NCBI GenBank assembly: GCA_018814465.1
Contig: JAHIZR010000053.1
Coordinates: forward strand, 1-6,992
Direction: 5' to 3'
Source: a bacterium
GTDB taxonomy: Bacteria > Electryoneota > RPQS01
DNA length: 6,992 bases
The notes below the pieces were generated by a model. That model worked only from the letters and a program-made list of their open reading frames with translations. It had not been told where the DNA came from and ran no database searches. Below, piece after piece: positions 5,519-6,992 of this stretch (the stretch's first letter is position 1; every line of letters begins with the position of its first letter). The position numbers and the translations under genes are program-made.

Positions 5519-5653
5519 AAAAGATTGTGATTACTGTAGTGATTGTAAGATAATACAAATTCTTGAGATAATAAAAAAGTGACGGAACGAACTTGTTTAG
5601 TCATGTTTACAGCTAAAGAATAATCAAGCCTTTAATCGAATTGGAATACAAAA
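5519..5653. other. AT-rich intergenic spacer, presumed promoter region of the STAND gene
   Basis: This 135-bp AT-rich stretch lies between copy B and the hydro-lyase terminator. Transcription of the STAND gene must start here or read through from leuCD. Weak -10-like boxes such as TATTAT are present on the minus strand, but no convincing -35/-10 pair was found. No ORF is supported. Confidence 0.4.
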
Positions 5654-5676
5654 GAGCCGCTCGTGATGAGCGGCTC
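5654..5676 (-). terminator. Rho-independent terminator of the leuC-leuD operon
   Basis: GAGCCGCTC and GAGCGGCTC form a perfect 9-bp stem around a 5-nt loop. On the minus strand it is followed by TTTTGTATT. It lies 59 nt after the leuD stop on the transcribed strand and separates that operon from the STAND gene. Confidence 0.85.
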
Positions 5677-5683
5677 AAACTTG

Positions 5684-5715
5684 CGCCGAGGCTTATCGTC
5701 CACGGGTGCCCGGAA
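5684..5715 (+). repeat. Dispersed palindromic repeat, copy C (REP-like)
   Basis: It keeps both ends, CGCCGAGGC and CGGGTGCCCGGAA, but the left inner arm has changed (TTATC in place of GCCCG), so only the outer 6 bp of the stem survive. It lies 20 nt after the leuD stop and before the terminator, in inverted orientation to copy B, 165 bp away. Confidence 0.7.
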
Positions 5716-5735
5716 CACACAAATCACCCTTAGGT

Positions 5736-6263
5736 CTACTTCACCAGCTCTTTGCCGTAGGCGAACAGACTGCCTGCTTTGTAAATATTGAGCTGGATTT
5801 CGGTCATCGGCTTGGCATCGAACTTCGTACTGCCGCTCGCGATCTTGCCAGTCGTGAAGTCAACGCTGATCGTATCGCCGTTCTGGAACGGGCAGGAAGT
5901 CGTAATCTCCGGCGCTTCGATGATCGCCATGCCGGAATTTATCGCGTTACGCTTGTAGATCGAACCGTAGGACTCCGCGATGATAGCAGAAACGCCCAGC
6001 GATGCGAAACAATCCACCGCCTGCTGCCGTGATGATCCCGAGCCGAAATTCTTGCCGACCATCACGATATCGCCCTTGCCGCACTTCACCGGGAAGTCTT
6101 CCCAGCCTTTCAGATTGCCGAACGTGTGCTTGCCCATCTCTTCGATCTTGGTAATCGCCAGATGCGCATTGTGAAAGATCATATCGGTGTCGATATTGCT
6201 GATCAGTTTGCCGTTCTCGTCGGTGATCAGCCAGAGCTTGCCGGTTACACTGGTTGGTTTCAT
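5736..6263 (-). CDS. leuD: 3-isopropylmalate dehydratase-family small subunit (LeuD/aconitase swivel domain)
   Basis: A 175-aa swivel-domain subunit of a two-subunit aconitase-family hydro-lyase. Visible motifs: NIDTDMIF (23-30), which carries the substrate-facing DTD; GKNFGSGSSRQ (70-80), the G-S-S-R active-site loop; and ESYGSIYKRNAINSG (97-111). With the large subunit it would interconvert 2- and 3-isopropylmalate in leucine synthesis, in the cytoplasm. The length and two-gene arrangement fit the archaeal-type LeuCD/HacAB group and not the ~200-aa enterobacterial LeuD. The loop after DTD reads HNAHLAI, where IPM isomerases usually have a P-x-R/K-Y-L type sequence, so homoaconitase, aconitase or another hydro-lyase remains possible. 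The start ATG overlaps the upstream stop (ATGA), implying translational coupling. Family call sure, substrate not. Confidence 0.85.
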   Translation of the reverse strand: MKPTSVTGKLWLITDENGKLISNIDTDMIFHNAHLAITKIEEMGKHTFGNLKGWEDFPVKCGKGDIVMVGKNFGSGSSRQQAVDCFASLGVSAIIAESYGSIYKRNAINSGMAIIEAPEITTSCPFQNGDTISVDFTTGKIASGSTKFDAKPMTEIQLNIYKAGSLFAYGKELVK

Positions 6264-6992
6264 TTGTCCATGACCCCCCGGGGATCCGTGATGACGCCCA
6301 TGATGGATGACGCCGCCGCGGTGGCGGGACTGGTCAGATAGGTGTCGCCGTGTCCCTGTTTGCCGCGGAAGTTGCGGTTCGAAGTTGACAACTGCACTTC
6401 ATTCTTGCCGGTCATGCCGATCTGGCCCTGCGCGCAGCCGCCGCAGCCCTGATTTGAAACGATGAATCCGGCTTTGTGGAACTTGGTCATCAGTCCGCTG
6501 TCTAACAGTTGACCGAAGACCGCTTTCGTGGCGGGAACGATCTTGGCCATCACGCGCGGATTGACTTTGCGGTCGCCGATAATCTCCGCGACCAGCTCGA
6601 AATCTTCGAAGCGTCCGTTGGTGCAGCTGCCGATGAACGCGGCATCCAGCGGACGGCCCGCCACGTCTCGCACCGGCACCACGTCGTTGGGACTGCCCGG
6701 TTTGGCAATCAGCGGCTCCAGTACGCCGACATCCAGTGAGAGATCTTCCGAATACACCGCATCCTCATCCGCATAGAACGGCGTCACGACTTCTGATGTC
6801 TTTGCTTTGCACCAGTCGAGAATCTTCTTGTCCGGCGGAATGATAAATGCAATCGCTCCGGCTTCCGTGCCCATGCTGGAGAGCGTGATGCGCTGCGGCA
6901 GATCGAGCGAATCGATCAGATCGCCGTAAAGTTCCACGACTTTACCCAGCGCGCCCGACGCTCCGAAGAATTTCATCACGGCCAGTGTCAGA
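6260..6992 (-). CDS. leuC: 3-isopropylmalate dehydratase-family large subunit, C-terminal part (N-terminus outside window)
   Basis: The frame is open through the right edge; 243 residues are visible, just over half of a ~420-aa archaeal-type LeuC. The three [4Fe-4S] ligands are all present: the Cys of GSCTNGR (codon at 6623-6625) and the two Cys of GCGGCAQG (6443-6445 and 6434-6436). The hallmark S-T-S-N-R-N-F-x-G-K-Q-G block follows, then LTSPATAAAS near the C-terminus. It supplies the iron-sulfur active site that binds and dehydrates the hydroxyacid, with leuD providing the mobile lid domain. The stop TGA overlaps the leuD ATG by sharing ATGA. The internal GTG near 6979 is not the start, because coding sequence with family character (LTLAVMKFFGASG) continues to the edge. 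Isopropylmalate, homoaconitate and aconitate enzymes cannot be separated from this fragment. Confidence 0.85.
   Translation of the reverse strand, partial: LTLAVMKFFGASGALGKVVELYGDLIDSLDLPQRITLSSMGTEAGAIAFIIPPDKKILDWCKAKTSEVVTPFYADEDAVYSEDLSLDVGVLEPLIAKPGSPNDVVPVRDVAGRPLDAAFIGSCTNGRFEDFELVAEIIGDRKVNPRVMAKIVPATKAVFGQLLDSGLMTKFHKAGFIVSNQGCGGCAQGQIGMTGKNEVQLSTSNRNFRGKQGHGDTYLTSPATAAASSIMGVITDPRGVMDK

Noticed and set aside
5522..5548. Short direct repeats GATTGT and GTGATT, possible iterons or regulator sites
   Set aside because: Only six bases each, in AT-rich DNA; expected by chance.
5488..5715. B-C repeat pair as a transposon-like MITE
   Set aside because: No target-site duplication is visible at the outer edges and the repeat ends are themselves hairpins, so a REP/BIME-like reading is preferred.

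Overview
The window looks like a chromosomal segment of a moderately GC-rich bacterium of, or close to, the FCB superphylum. The main pointer is the first gene. It ends in a type IX secretion (T9SS type A) C-terminal sorting domain with the motif NYPNPFNPST, typical of Bacteroidetes relatives and candidate phyla such as Zixibacteria, KSB1, Marinimicrobia and Cloacimonetes. I cannot name the species.

Layout, left to right. (1) 1-1119 (+): C-terminal part of a secreted repeat protein, cut by the window edge, followed by (2) 1146-1757 (+): a YceI-family periplasmic protein with a signal peptide. (3) 1758-1910: a convergent junction holding one copy of a short dispersed palindromic repeat, a bidirectional terminator and a long hairpin. 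(4) 1908-2634 (-): a small operon of a MarR-family repressor followed by an FmdB-type zinc ribbon. (5) 2635-2764: a compact divergent promoter region with a strong promoter for marR, inverted repeats, and an 11-bp motif placed once at each promoter. (6) 2765-2974 (+): a 69-aa molbindin (Mop), followed by two hairpins. (7) 3094-5448 (-): a 784-aa stand-alone STAND/NB-ARC ATPase with a C-terminal array of six exact 40-residue TPRs and an unassigned N-terminal segment. (8) 5449-5735: intergenic region with two more copies of the dispersed repeat in inverted orientation and a terminator for the upstream genes. (9) 5736 to the right edge (-): a hydro-lyase pair of the 3-isopropylmalate dehydratase family (small subunit complete, large subunit cut by the edge), overlapping by ATGA.

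How the genes relate. The two dehydratase subunits form one enzyme. MarR, FmdB and Mop appear to be one regulatory neighbourhood: marR-fmdB and mop are divergently transcribed from a shared control region, which suggests, but does not prove, that the MarR protein controls both sides. The STAND-TPR gene has no obvious partner gene. Its TPR half is visibly AT-richer than its neighbours (21 of 60 G+C at 3601-3660, against 36 of 60 at 6541-6600), and repeat copies lie next to it. It is the best candidate for recently acquired accessory material, possibly an NLR-like immune sensor. No RNA gene, CRISPR array, transposase or integrase was seen.
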